Made by a program: the position numbers and the translations under genes. Under the pieces are notes generated by a model. It did no database searches, was not told the origin of the DNA, and saw only the letters and a list, made by a program, of their open reading frames with translations. A DNA stretch of 64,000 nt, from positions 1 to 64,000 of the forward strand of contig NZ_JACBYI010000041.1 of NCBI RefSeq assembly GCF_019352175.1, read 5' to 3'. Position 1 is the first letter of the stretch. Every line of letters begins with the position of its first letter. Source of the DNA: Paenibacillus sp. S150. GTDB taxonomy: Bacteria; Bacillota; Bacilli; Paenibacillales; Paenibacillaceae. This document shows positions 1 through 8,440 of the stretch, piece by piece.

Positions 1-82
1 CCATTCCTGCTCCGCTCGACTTGCATGTATTAGGCACGCCGCCAGCGTTCGTCCTGAGCCAGGATCAAACTCTCCAAATTGG
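1..82 (-). rRNA. rrs: 16S ribosomal RNA, 5' end (partial)
   Basis: The reverse complement contains the universal 16S start AGAGTTTGATCCTGGCTCAG, followed by the conserved GACGAACGCTGGCGGCGTGC and the stretch ending in AAGTCGAGCGG. Only about the first 80 nt are inside the window; the gene runs off the left edge. The mature 5' end is placed by analogy a few bases before GAGAGTTTGATC, so it is approximate. The rrn operon is transcribed in the same direction as the neighbouring protein genes. Confidence 0.97.
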
Positions 83-283
83 TATTCAGAAAGAGCGATT
101 GCTCATTTTGAAACATCTGACGAGAATTTGCATTCTCTTGATGAATTCCTCAAGCGTCCAAGACGCTATGAAACCCACCGGTTTTGGAATCACCGGAGTG
201 AATTCCGATACTCACTCGTTGTTCAGTTTTCAAAGATCAAGCTCGTTGTCGGCGCCAATTATCTCGTCACCAGCAACTTTTAT

Positions 284-312
284 AATATATCACGTTTCCT
301 GATCCAAAGCAA
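284..312 (-). promoter_or_regulatory. rRNA operon promoter, proximal
   Basis: On the minus strand TTGCTT (307-312) and TATATT (284-289) are separated by exactly 17 nt. The site lies about 200 nt before the 16S 5' end, and TTGAAAACTGAACAAC, a sequence typical of the leaders of Bacillales rRNA operons, follows it. The match is seen in the sequence; its use as an rrn promoter is inferred from position. Confidence 0.7.
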
Positions 313-402
313 CACTTTTCTTTTGCAGTGTGTTAAGCTTTTAATCAATCTCCATGATTCCAATCTTCAAACTTTCATAATCCCGTTTGCGACTGGAATT
401 AT

Positions 403-432
403 AATATAACATGGATTACCCATCAAAAACAA
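403..432 (-). promoter_or_regulatory. rRNA operon promoter, distal candidate
   Basis: On the minus strand TTGTTT (427-432) is followed after 18 nt by TATATT (403-408). It sits about 120 nt upstream of the proximal promoter, giving the tandem arrangement usual for rrn operons of Bacillales. The spacing is one base longer than ideal, so it is weaker evidence than the proximal site. Confidence 0.5.
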
Positions 433-516
433 CCCCCAATGTTCACAAACTCCAAATCAGTTCTTAAGCTCCATTGCTTCAATATATATGACTTTTCACC
501 TATAACGAATCACAGA

Positions 517-562
517 CAAAAAGCATGCAGCGCTGCACTAGATCATGCAGGACTGCATGCTT
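517..562 (-). terminator. Rho-independent terminator between safA and rrn
   Basis: On the minus strand AAGCATGCAG (553-562) and CTGCATGCTT (521-530) form a 10-bp stem followed by a T run and TTTTTGTC. It lies downstream of safA and upstream of the rrn promoters, so it probably ends the safA transcript. Confidence 0.65.
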
Positions 563-595
563 GAAGAAAACCATCTTAGCTTATAAGTAATTTAT

Positions 596-809
596 ATAGA
601 TTGAACTTGTGATTGTTATAGTTTAGGTTCGGTCGTGACTCCAGAGAATGTTTGGATTTCCGGCCGCTGCCCGCCCTGCAGATTTCTTGATTCAATACCG
701 CTGTCCGCGGTGGAAATCCGCAGACAAAGGCGGACGCTTCCGCTCCTGCAGTTCCAAACTTCCCTTCCGCCACTCTTCCTTTGTCGATGATGTTTTAAGT
801 TCAATCTAT
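596..809. repeat. Small element with 13-bp terminal inverted repeats
   Basis: ATAGATTGAACTT at 596-608 is repeated in inverse orientation as AAGTTCAATCTAT at 797-809, bracketing about 214 bp with no convincing gene. The right end abuts the safA stop codon. The interior is GC-richer than the flanks. The size and inverted ends suggest a MITE-like element; no target duplication could be identified, so mobility is inference. Confidence 0.5.
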
Positions 810-2363
810 TTAGTTCGAAATCCATGGATTTTTGCTTTTCTTCGCTGTACTTTTGCGGGCACTATGATTGGTCCGCTGCTTCGCGGATGATTTGCTGGTA
901 TTATTCGTATTTTGACCTGAAGTTTTGACTTTTGCCGCAGATGCTTTTGCCTTCCCGCCCTTGCTCTTCACCGCGGTCTCAGAACGGCCTGCTTCCACCG
1001 CCTGCGTTGGCTCCTGCTCAATAAATTCAGGCTCCTGAATTTCGGGTACCCGGTTATGCGCATGATTCTCTACCGCCGGATATATTGGATAGGCTGGAAT
1101 ATTAGAGGTTATAGGAGCTGCAAAAGTACTTGGTGATACTGCGTTAGCCTGGGAAGGCATATCCACTCCATACGGTGAGACCATCCCGGGCACCGGCTGC
1201 TGCATATAACCGGGATAATTATTGAACATGGGCTGCTCATAAGCATACGGTTGAACTGATTGTAACGGCACCCCCGCACCGCAACCGCATGATGGCCATG
1301 GCAAATTCATGGATTGCCCGCCATACTGGGGAGCATAAGATGAGTTTTCATTAACTGGGCTGACATTGGTATATTCAGGCGCTGCATTGGGATACCAAGC
1401 CCCAGGGTAATTTGCTGCCGGGTACACGCCGTACGGTGAAGCATACTCCGGTATATAGCTCGCTGGTTGAGCATAGCTCGGCGCCGAGTTCATCCCCATA
1501 ACAGCCATAGGTTCATAGAGCGGATAAGCTGGCGGACAATCCATGAAATATGGATTGGTATTTAACCCCGGATAGCCGAATGTATTGTCGCATGACGCTG
1601 CCTTATTTTCATGCCAGGAAGTTGGCTGAACCTCTGAATTGGACTTTTCTTCAGGCGTCTCATAAGATATTGCTTCCTGGGCGGGAACTGAAATCTGCAC
1701 AAATAAACTTTGTTTTTCATGAATCATTTCGTGAACAGGCGACACTTCTGGAGCTTTATTCACAGCAGGTGACACTTGAGGGGCCTTATTCACAGTAGGC
1801 GACACTTCTGGAGCCTTGTTAACAGCAGGCGACACTTGAGGGGCCTTGTTCACAGTAGGTGACACTTCTGGAGCCTTGTTTATTATTGGAGCTGCTTCAG
1901 GCTCTTTATTCGGTGCAGGTGTTGCAGCAGGCGGCTGCTCTTTCACTCCCGTGTAATCTTTTGCCCCCAGCTTTGTTTTGTCGACTATAGTAGCATTGCT
2001 GGAGGATTGGGGCTGAATAGCAGAGGGGGTCCCCTTCTTAGGAATATTGACAATTTCACCAACCAAAAGGGCATTGGGATTCTTGAGCTGCGGATTGGCA
2101 TCAATCATATCCTTCAGAGTAATTCCCCAAGCTTTGGACAGCTTCCACAAGGTATCTCCTTGCTTGACGGTATGTTTGTAGTAGACCTCATTATTTTCCG
2201 GAACCGGGACAGCAGCCGAAGGTATTTTGACCTTATCACCAATGGCAAGCACATCCGGATTGGTGATTTGCGGATTGGCTTCAATGATTTTTTGCAGCGG
2301 CACTCCGTACTTTTGCGATAATGCATACAGCGTATCGCCTGATTTGACAATGTGTATTTTCAC
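810..2363 (-). CDS. safA: LysM spore-coat morphogenetic protein (SafA-like)
   Basis: Predicted 517-residue protein with two N-terminal LysM peptidoglycan-binding domains (about residues 2-46, starting IHIVKSGDTLYALSQKYGV, and 61-107, with HTVKQGDTLWKLSKAWGI). A run of about five decapeptides NKAPxVSPxV follows near residues 160-215, then a long Tyr/Pro/Asn-rich region and a Lys/Ser-rich basic tail. SafA localises to the cortex-coat interface through LysM and organises the inner coat. The GTG start at 2363 is chosen because TAGGAGG lies just upstream; the longer open frame begins before this site and lacks one. The domain plan supports SafA, but the C-terminal half is low complexity, so the family call rests on the LysM part. 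Note the spoVID gene in the same window, the known partner of SafA in B. subtilis. Confidence 0.75.
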   Translation of the reverse strand: MKIHIVKSGDTLYALSQKYGVPLQKIIEANPQITNPDVLAIGDKVKIPSAAVPVPENNEVYYKHTVKQGDTLWKLSKAWGITLKDMIDANPQLKNPNALLVGEIVNIPKKGTPSAIQPQSSSNATIVDKTKLGAKDYTGVKEQPPAATPAPNKEPEAAPIINKAPEVSPTVNKAPQVSPAVNKAPEVSPTVNKAPQVSPAVNKAPEVSPVHEMIHEKQSLFVQISVPAQEAISYETPEEKSNSEVQPTSWHENKAASCDNTFGYPGLNTNPYFMDCPPAYPLYEPMAVMGMNSAPSYAQPASYIPEYASPYGVYPAANYPGAWYPNAAPEYTNVSPVNENSSYAPQYGGQSMNLPWPSCGCGAGVPLQSVQPYAYEQPMFNNYPGYMQQPVPGMVSPYGVDMPSQANAVSPSTFAAPITSNIPAYPIYPAVENHAHNRVPEIQEPEFIEQEPTQAVEAGRSETAVKSKGGKAKASAAKVKTSGQNTNNTSKSSAKQRTNHSARKSTAKKSKNPWISN

Positions 2364-2424
2364 GCAGGAATAACCTCCTAAATTTTTTTTGAGCAGTACA
2401 CCCACGAACCGCTTTGCTAATTGC

Positions 2425-2465
2425 TTCGAAGGCATATGCTTAAGTTTGGCGAGCCTATACTTCTG
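2425..2465 (-). repeat. Diverged copy of the hom-leader hairpin repeat
   Basis: The stretch CGAAGGCATATGCTTAAG followed by GAGCCTATACTTCTG resembles the two repeat units in the hom leader (GAAAGCATACGCT ... AGCGTTGCTTCCTG at 6957-6995). It lies in the 5' region upstream of safA. The similarity is clear by eye but imperfect. Confidence 0.4.
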
Positions 2466-2668
2466 TGAACGACGTTGTACTAAAATAATAGCCCAGAAGC
2501 ATACCCCTAATGTCCTGAAGCCATGCATTCTGCACAGCTATGCTGCAAACTCCGGTGCCGAAAGCCTTCCTCAGGCCACTCTGCTCTCCAGCATCTTTAT
2601 ATGCGGTACAGCCGCCTCCTTCGTTACTACATCTTATGCAGCCCATGGGCGATTGACATCCCTAATGC

Positions 2669-2704
2669 AAAAAAAATCCTTTCATGCATGGCATGAAAGG
2701 ATTT
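2669..2704 (-). terminator. Rho-independent terminator of the pheB-ilvE operon
   Basis: On the minus strand AAATCCTTTCATGC and GCATGAAAGGATTT (2674-2704) form a 14-bp stem with a 3-nt loop, followed by a run of eight T. It lies about 30 nt after the ilvE stop. Confidence 0.92.
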
Positions 2705-2736
2705 GTCGTGTAAAGAGAGATTTGGATTGAACCAGG

Positions 2737-3618
2737 TTATTCCCAAACCTTATAGCCGTCTTTGTCCACAACATTGCGGAATTCCTCAAGCAGCTGCAGT
2801 GTAATTGGGCCTGCATGGCCTGGGCCGATAATGCGTCCGTCGATTTCCCGTGCTGCGATAACTTCAGCTGCTGTTCCGGTGAAGAATACTTCATCCGCAA
2901 TATACACATCATGCATGGTGAACGGCTCTTCTTTCAGAGTCAGACCCAGCTTGGCGCATAGCTCAATGATTGCCAGACGGGTAATCCCCTCAAGCGCTCC
3001 CAGGTAGCAAGGAGGTGTGTAGACAATGCCTCTTTTAACGATAAAAATATTGTCGCCGGAGCCTTCGGTTACATAACCTTGAGCATTCATCATAATCGCC
3101 TCGTCGGCCTCCGCCAAGTTGGACTGGATCTTGACCAGGATGTTATTGAGGTAGTTCAGGGATTTGATCTTCGGATTCAGCGCATCCGGGATATTGCGGC
3201 GCTGCGAGACGGAAACCGCCCGAAGTCCGTTCAGGTAGGCCTGCTCCGGATAAATGGCCAGCTGTTCAACAATAATGATGACGCTGGCTGTGGGGCAGCG
3301 GCGGGGATCCAGACCCAAATTGCCGGGGCCGCGGGAAACGATCAGACGGATATATCCATTGCGCATTTCGTTGAGACGAATCGTTTCGGCCATGGCTTCC
3401 AGCATTTCATCATAGCTCAGTGGAATTTCCAGCATGATGGACTTCGCTGAATCATACAGTCTGTCCAGATGCTCCTTGCATTTGAAAATATTGCCGTTGT
3501 AGATACGGATCCCTTCAAATATGCCGTCTCCGTATAGAAATCCGTGATCGAACACGGATACCTTTGCATTTTCTTTTGTTACATGTTGTCCATCCAGATA
3601 TATCCATTGCTCAGCCAT
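2737..3618 (-). CDS. ilvE: Branched-chain amino acid aminotransferase
   Basis: A 293-residue class IV PLP-dependent aminotransferase catalysing the last step of valine, leucine and isoleucine synthesis (2-oxoacid plus glutamate). It opens with EQWIYLDGQHVTKENAKVS and carries FDHGFLYGDGIFEGIR, the lysine of IKSLNYLNN expected to bind PLP, EGSGDNIF, and GITR. The ATG at 3618 is preceded by GGAGGTG and starts 4 nt after the pheA stop; the longer open frame would run back into pheA. As the last gene of the operon with pheA and thrB it shares their transcript. ilvE, dat and related class IV enzymes are similar, but the length and motifs fit IlvE best. Confidence 0.92.
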   Translation of the reverse strand: MAEQWIYLDGQHVTKENAKVSVFDHGFLYGDGIFEGIRIYNGNIFKCKEHLDRLYDSAKSIMLEIPLSYDEMLEAMAETIRLNEMRNGYIRLIVSRGPGNLGLDPRRCPTASVIIIVEQLAIYPEQAYLNGLRAVSVSQRRNIPDALNPKIKSLNYLNNILVKIQSNLAEADEAIMMNAQGYVTEGSGDNIFIVKRGIVYTPPCYLGALEGITRLAIIELCAKLGLTLKEEPFTMHDVYIADEVFFTGTAAEVIAAREIDGRIIGPGHAGPITLQLLEEFRNVVDKDGYKVWE

Positions 3619-3622
3619 GAAC

Positions 3623-4510
3623 TTACTGCACCTCCGCTTTCTCTTCCTCATAGGTGTATGTGGGGTAGGAGCCCAGAATCCGCACCTGACAGCCCAAGGC
3701 TTTGATCTCTTCAATCGCCCCGGGCAGCAGGACCGATTCTATCGGTTCCAGCACATCAATATAAAAGTAATAAGTACCCAATTTCTTCTTCGTCGGCCGT
3801 GACTCTATACGAGATAAATTCAGCCGCCGCCAAGCAAATGCAGCCAGCACCTGATGCAGGGCTCCCGGAAAATCCTCCGGCAGGGTCACCAGGATACTGG
3901 TCTTGTCCCCGCTGCTCTTCCGGGGAAGCTCCAGCTTCTCATGGCCCACGAGCACAAAACGCGTGTAATTGTTATTATGGTCCGTAACCTGCCGCTCTAC
4001 AACCTCAAGCCCATGCGTTGCCGCACCCAGAGCTGTACCGATCGCAGCCCAGCCTTTGCCGGGATTGCCGGAAACGATCTCCACAGCTTCGGAAGTGCTT
4101 CCGACAGACTCCAGCTCAGCCCAAGGTGCGTGATCACGGATAAATTGCAGACATTGCGCCATCGCGACGGGATGGGACAGGATCTTGACCACTTTGGTAT
4201 AATCCTTCTGGCCTTCAGCATCCGTAAATTCCTGAGGATTACTGATCAGATTCTGTATGGAAGGAAAAATCCACTCCGCCTGCATCGGCAGGTTCACTTC
4301 ATTAATGAGCCAATCAATATGCAGGCTTACCGAACCCTCGATTGTATTCTCAATGGGAATCACGCTGTAATCGGTCACCCCGTTGGCCGTAGCCAGAAAA
4401 ACATCGGAGATCAGCTTATGATGCTCAATATTTACAGGCTCATCACCGAATAAATGCAGCAGCGCTTCGTGCGATACCGAGCCCTGCGGCAACACTGCTA
4501 TTGATTTCAT
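3623..4510 (-). CDS. pheA: Prephenate dehydratase
   Basis: A 295-residue enzyme converting prephenate to phenylpyruvate in phenylalanine synthesis. The N-terminal catalytic domain shows VIPIENTIEGSV and the conserved TRF triplet in NNYTRFVLVG; the C-terminal ACT domain (about residues 205-285) contains the ESRPTK signature of phenylalanine binding, which suggests feedback inhibition. It is the stand-alone dehydratase without a chorismate mutase domain. The start overlaps the thrB stop by 4 nt (ATGA), and an AAAAGGAGAA ribosome site lies upstream. Confidence 0.96.
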   Translation of the reverse strand: MKSIAVLPQGSVSHEALLHLFGDEPVNIEHHKLISDVFLATANGVTDYSVIPIENTIEGSVSLHIDWLINEVNLPMQAEWIFPSIQNLISNPQEFTDAEGQKDYTKVVKILSHPVAMAQCLQFIRDHAPWAELESVGSTSEAVEIVSGNPGKGWAAIGTALGAATHGLEVVERQVTDHNNNYTRFVLVGHEKLELPRKSSGDKTSILVTLPEDFPGALHQVLAAFAWRRLNLSRIESRPTKKKLGTYYFYIDVLEPIESVLLPGAIEEIKALGCQVRILGSYPTYTYEEEKAEVQ

Positions 4511-5487
4511 GACTGTTTTTCTCCTTTTATCATATCCAAAAATGATTCGTTTTGCATCTGCTTTGTTTCAACCAGCTCTGCGGCTACCCCCGAAGTACAA
4601 GGCGGCAGCCAGCAGGTACGTGCGGAAATATTATGCTCCTGCATCGTTTGCTTCAAAAAAAGCTCAAGCTCAAGCTTGCGGCTCTCCTGCCGTTCAACCA
4701 TGCACAGCAGTGTGGGGCCAGCACCGCTCAGGGCAATGCCGAGCGCCCCATGCCGGGTCGCTTCGGCCAGCAGCTTCTCCATGCCGGGCACCAGCGGTGC
4801 GCGGTAGGGCTGATGCAGGCGGTCCTGCATGGCCCGGCCGATCAGATCCAGCCGGCCTGCAGCCAAGGCAGCCGTCAGCAGAGAGGTCCGGCTGATGTTA
4901 TATACAGCATCACCCATAGAGATCTCAGACGGGAGAACACCGCGCGCCTTGGTCGTTGCCAGCTCAAATTCGGGAATGACCACAAGAACCTCAAGCTCCT
5001 GCGGCGGCTCAATCCGGATATAATCCGCGTGCTCGCCATCCCAGACAGCGGTGATAATGCCTCCGAAGAGTGAAGCGCCGACGTTGTCGGGATGCTTTTC
5101 CAAGGCAGCGGCCATATCGAACAGCTTGGCATTGTCCAAGGGGGAACCAATCATAGCGTTCGCTGCCGCCATCCCGCCGACAATCGCCGATGCACTGCTG
5201 CCGAGTCCGCGGGTGAGCGGAATATCGGAATACATGGAGATGGAGAGCTCAGGGACGTCTACACCCGCCTCTGCAAAAACCATTTGCGCTACCTGGTAGA
5301 GCAGATTGCTTTTGTCCCGGGCTATGCCTTCCATCTCATCCCCGTAAAGATGAAATACTGTTTCCTCAGCCTCCTCCATTTCAATCCAGGCATACAGTGA
5401 AAGCGCCATGCCCAGCGTATCAAAGCCCGGCCCCAAATTGGCGGTACTGGCGGGCACTTTAACTCTAGACCTTCCGTACATACTCAT
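4507..5487 (-). CDS. thrB: Homoserine kinase
   Basis: A 326-residue GHMP kinase that phosphorylates homoserine for threonine synthesis. The N-terminus has KVPASTANLGPGFDTLG and the ATP loop appears as RGLGSSASAIVGG; a C-terminal GAGPTLLCM glycine motif is present. AAGGAG precedes the start ATG. It lies between hom and pheA, overlapping pheA by 4 nt, so hom and thrB are co-transcribed with phenylalanine genes. The length is slightly above the usual 300-310 because of a short C-terminal extension. Confidence 0.95.
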   Translation of the reverse strand: MSMYGRSRVKVPASTANLGPGFDTLGMALSLYAWIEMEEAEETVFHLYGDEMEGIARDKSNLLYQVAQMVFAEAGVDVPELSISMYSDIPLTRGLGSSASAIVGGMAAANAMIGSPLDNAKLFDMAAALEKHPDNVGASLFGGIITAVWDGEHADYIRIEPPQELEVLVVIPEFELATTKARGVLPSEISMGDAVYNISRTSLLTAALAAGRLDLIGRAMQDRLHQPYRAPLVPGMEKLLAEATRHGALGIALSGAGPTLLCMVERQESRKLELELFLKQTMQEHNISARTCWLPPCTSGVAAELVETKQMQNESFLDMIKGEKQS

Positions 5488-5543
5488 AGCTGGTAGATCT
5501 CCTTCATTATTTTTGCGTGGAGCTGGGGGCAGGGACTTAAGAT

Positions 5544-6830
5544 TTATCCTTCTACCCGGTAGTGGCTCTTAATCCGGTGAATAACCTTGAGCTGCTCCAG
5601 ATGCCGCATTACTTTATTCATACTCGCTTTACTGGCATTGTGCGTCACAATAATGATCTCCGCATCCGGATTAGTCGGATTGGCCTGCTGCACCACCGAA
5701 TCGAGACTGACATCATACTCGGCAAAAACCTGGGTAATCCTGGCCAGCACGCCTGCCTTGTCATCCACATGCAGCAGAAGAAAATTTTTATAAAAGATAT
5801 CCTCATCGCTTTTGAGCTTCTTCTGTTTGTACGGAACAATCTGCTTCAGGCCGTTAACACCCAGCTTCAGGTTCTTAATAACTGCGACGAGATCCGCCAC
5901 AATTGAGGTAGCTGTAGGCATTGCACCTGCTCCGGCGCCATAAAACATGGTTTCTCCCACGGCTTGGCCATATACATATACCGCATTGTATACACCGTTC
6001 ACGGAAGCTATGGGATGGCTGGCACGGATCATGGTTGGCTGCACGCTGATGCTGAATTCATCGTCCTTGCTTTCGGCAATGCCCAGCAGCTTCAGTTCAT
6101 AGCCCAGTCTTTTGGCAAAAGCGATATCCTCCTTGCTCACCCCGGAGATTCCGCTGACGCTGACATCGCTCAGCTCAACATTGGTACGGAAGCCCAGAGT
6201 CCCAAGAATAGCCATTTTGCGGGCGGCATCCAGGCCTTCCACATCGGAGGTCGGGTCAGATTCGGCATACCCCAGCTCCTGTGCCTCCTTCAGCACATCA
6301 TGATATGACGCGCCCTCCTGGCTCATTTTGCTCAGTATGTAATTGGTAGTCCCATTTACGATGCCCATAATCTTTACAATTTTATCCGAGGAAAAGCCTT
6401 CGATAAGCGTGCGGATAATCGGAATCCCTCCGGCCACACTTGCCTCATAAAACACGTCGCACTGCTTTTCCTGAGCCTTGGCCAGAATCTCCGAGCCATG
6501 CAGCGCCATCAAATCCTTGTTGGCGGTTACGATGTGCTTGCCGCGCTCCAGCGCCTCAAGAATATACTCCTTCGTTCCTGCAATTCCGCCCATCACTTCA
6601 ACAATGACATCAATCTCCGGGTCACGGATAACCTCCCAGGGATCATCGGTGATTTTGGCGGCATCCACTTCAATATCCCGGGGCTTCTCGGTATTCTTAA
6701 CGGCAATGCGCTCAATGAGAATCGGCGAGCCAACCTGGCTGCTCAGATCCTCCTGATTCCCTTCCACGATACGGACTACACCCGTACCTACTGTTCCCAG
6801 ACCCAGCAACCCTACTTTGACCGGCTTCAT
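5544..6830 (-). CDS. hom: Homoserine dehydrogenase with ACT domain
   Basis: A 428-residue NAD(P)-dependent enzyme reducing aspartate semialdehyde to homoserine, the branch step to threonine and methionine. It starts MKPVKVGLLGLGTVGTG (Rossmann loop), then shows TANKDLMALHG and VNGTTNYILSKM, and ends in an ACT domain (about residues 350-428) that normally binds threonine. The ATG at 6830 has a perfect AGGAGG 7 nt upstream. The open frame runs further back to 7013, but that part lies in the 63-bp repeats of the leader and is not coding. Confidence 0.95.
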   Translation of the reverse strand: MKPVKVGLLGLGTVGTGVVRIVEGNQEDLSSQVGSPILIERIAVKNTEKPRDIEVDAAKITDDPWEVIRDPEIDVIVEVMGGIAGTKEYILEALERGKHIVTANKDLMALHGSEILAKAQEKQCDVFYEASVAGGIPIIRTLIEGFSSDKIVKIMGIVNGTTNYILSKMSQEGASYHDVLKEAQELGYAESDPTSDVEGLDAARKMAILGTLGFRTNVELSDVSVSGISGVSKEDIAFAKRLGYELKLLGIAESKDDEFSISVQPTMIRASHPIASVNGVYNAVYVYGQAVGETMFYGAGAGAMPTATSIVADLVAVIKNLKLGVNGLKQIVPYKQKKLKSDEDIFYKNFLLLHVDDKAGVLARITQVFAEYDVSLDSVVQQANPTNPDAEIIIVTHNASKASMNKVMRHLEQLKVIHRIKSHYRVEG

Positions 6831-6885
6831 TACAATCCTCCTAAAAGTTTTATGCAGCATTACCTTCTTGAATATTCTTCGCAAT

Positions 6886-7011
6886 AAAACTGGCTGCGGA
6901 AGCATGCGCTTAGTTTTGTTAGCATCGCTTCCTGATTCAGCTTCGTACAAAACACGCTGCGAAAGCATACGCTGAAAGTTTGTAAGCGTTGCTTCCTGCA
7001 CCCTCGTACGC
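6886..7011 (-). repeat. Two 63-bp direct repeats with hairpins in the hom leader
   Basis: Units at 6886-6948 and 6949-7011 share a period of 63 bp. Each can fold: GGAAGCATGCGCT pairs with the AGC..GCTTCC arm in the first, and AAAGCATACGCT with AGCGTTGCTT in the second. The units fill the gap between pheB and hom. Similar pieces occur upstream of safA (2425) and near 31329. Confidence 0.7.
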
Positions 7012-7014
7012 ACT

Positions 7015-7452
7015 CTACCCCTGCCCGATAATCAAGGCGCGCTTCACTCCGGGTATCGCCTTCAGACTATCGAGCATATTGCCCAATTCCTCGTTCAAAT
7101 GCGATATTTCCACAGAGATGACCACATTGGCCCGCCCCTGCAGCGGAATGCTCTGATGAATTGTTAACACATTGGCTCCATGCACAGCCACAGATCCCAG
7201 CACCTTGGACAGCATCCCTGACTCATGCTCCAGATCAATGGAGATCGTCACAATACGTTCGCGTTCCAGCTGATGGATCAGATGAATGCCATCCTTATAT
7301 TTATAAAATGCGCTGCGGCTAAGCCCAACCTGTTCTACACCCTCATGTACCGTCTTGGCGTCTCCCGCCTCCAGCAGCTGCTTGACCTGCATGGTCTTCA
7401 GCACGGCGTCAGGCAATATGTCCTCGCGGACCAAATAATAGCGTTCTTTCAC
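7015..7452 (-). CDS. pheB: ACT-domain protein PheB
   Basis: A 145-residue protein with an N-terminal helix-turn-helix-like region (YYLVREDILPDAVLKTMQVK, LSRSAFYKYKDGI) and a C-terminal ACT domain (about residues 70-145, with HQSIPLQGRANVVISVE). It matches B. subtilis PheB, encoded next to pheA, whose exact role is unclear; the family is annotated as a regulator or former chorismate mutase. The GTG at 7452 is chosen because the family starts at MKE..YYLVRED and GTGAGG lies upstream. It heads the hom-thrB-pheA-ilvE operon. Confidence 0.9.
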   Translation of the reverse strand: MKERYYLVREDILPDAVLKTMQVKQLLEAGDAKTVHEGVEQVGLSRSAFYKYKDGIHLIHQLERERIVTISIDLEHESGMLSKVLGSVAVHGANVLTIHQSIPLQGRANVVISVEISHLNEELGNMLDSLKAIPGVKRALIIGQG

Positions 7453-7624
7453 GAACGTCCTCACCCCAAAGACTTTTGTGTTTACCTAGTGGACATTATA
7501 CGGGATGGCCGCTACAGATTGCAACAACTTTTCATATAAAAGCAGGCTATGCCCGGTTGCAGCCAGGCAACATTGAGCTGAGTCCAAGCCCGGAGCTGCC
7601 GGACGGTACCGGCATAGATGCAGC

Positions 7625-7647
7625 AAAACCCCCGAATTGACCGGGGG
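7625..7647 (-). terminator. Terminator after the zinc-ribbon membrane gene
   Basis: CCCCCG and CGGGGG (7629-7634, 7642-7647) form a GC-rich stem, followed on the minus strand by TTTTGC. It lies 17 nt after the stop of the gene starting at 8425. Confidence 0.8.
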
Positions 7648-7663
7648 AGGCCCTTTATGAACA

Positions 7664-8425
7664 TCAGCATTTGAGTAACCAGCTATAGGCTAGAGTCGTT
7701 CCGCAGTAATCACAGTTCTTGGGCTGGCCGGGAGAAACGGTATTCTGCGCGCCGCAGCCCGGACAGCGGACAGACTTAGGCAACAGCGGCGGTGCCGCCG
7801 CTGCCGTCTGCGGGGCAGCCTGGGGCTGTCCTCCAAACGGGCCATGGAAAGATGAGAGCCGTTCCTGCACAGGATTCTGCGGCGCGGCTGCTGTACGGCC
7901 CTCGTTAATTACAAGCTCCGGCGCCAGAACTCCGTGACCCTGGAGATACAGAATATCCCTGCGCACATCGCTTTCACTTTGTCCGGTCAGTTCGGAAAGA
8001 TTCCCGATGTAACGTATTCCTGAACCGTTAATCAGCTGCATGTAGTGCTTCACAAGCTGGGAGAATCTGAATCTGGCCTTGGCTGCACTTCTGGCAAAGG
8101 CTGAAGCCGGCAGCAGCAGAATCACCGTAAAAGAAACCAGCAGCGAGATGAAGGTTGCTGTATCTTCAGGAGCTTCGTTCAAGGTAAAGAGCACTGTTCC
8201 CGTCATCTGCACAAACCCGCCGACAAAAACATGGTAGAACAGGCTGATGTTTGCCGGTTTGCGGTAATTTTTGAAATGGCTGCCCATCATACGCAGCAAA
8301 GCAAGCACCACCCCCAGCGGCATGAAAAGATAACCTATCGCAAGAATAATGTAATCAAAGATTGTACGGTCATATTTAGGAAGGCGGACAGCGTTCTGGC
8401 CTTCCTGCTCATTCAGCATGATCAT
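7664..8425 (-). CDS. Membrane protein with C-terminal zinc ribbon
   Basis: A 253-residue protein with three or four hydrophobic segments in the first 105 residues (IILAIGYLFMPLGVVLALL; VFVGGFVQMTGTVLF; SLLVSFTVILLLPAS), a middle region resembling a winged helix (RYIGNLSELTGQSESDVRRD), a Pro/Ala-rich linker and a C-terminal ribbon CPGCGAQN...CDYCG. The ATG at 8425 is preferred because AGGAGG lies 11 nt upstream; the upstream TTG is too close to it. It is the last gene of a four-frame cassette with the split SPFH gene. B. subtilis ydjGHI, downstream of pspA, is a comparable grouping, but no pspA is seen here and the exact function is unknown. Confidence 0.7.
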   Translation of the reverse strand: MIMLNEQEGQNAVRLPKYDRTIFDYIILAIGYLFMPLGVVLALLRMMGSHFKNYRKPANISLFYHVFVGGFVQMTGTVLFTLNEAPEDTATFISLLVSFTVILLLPASAFARSAAKARFRFSQLVKHYMQLINGSGIRYIGNLSELTGQSESDVRRDILYLQGHGVLAPELVINEGRTAAAPQNPVQERLSSFHGPFGGQPQAAPQTAAAAPPLLPKSVRCPGCGAQNTVSPGQPKNCDYCGTTLAYSWLLKC

Positions 8426-8440
8426 GCAGTGCAACTCCTC

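Noticed and set aside
6831..7013. N-terminal extension of hom
   Set aside because: The extra 61 codons consist of the 63-bp repeats, and a perfect AGGAGG lies in front of the internal ATG at 6830.
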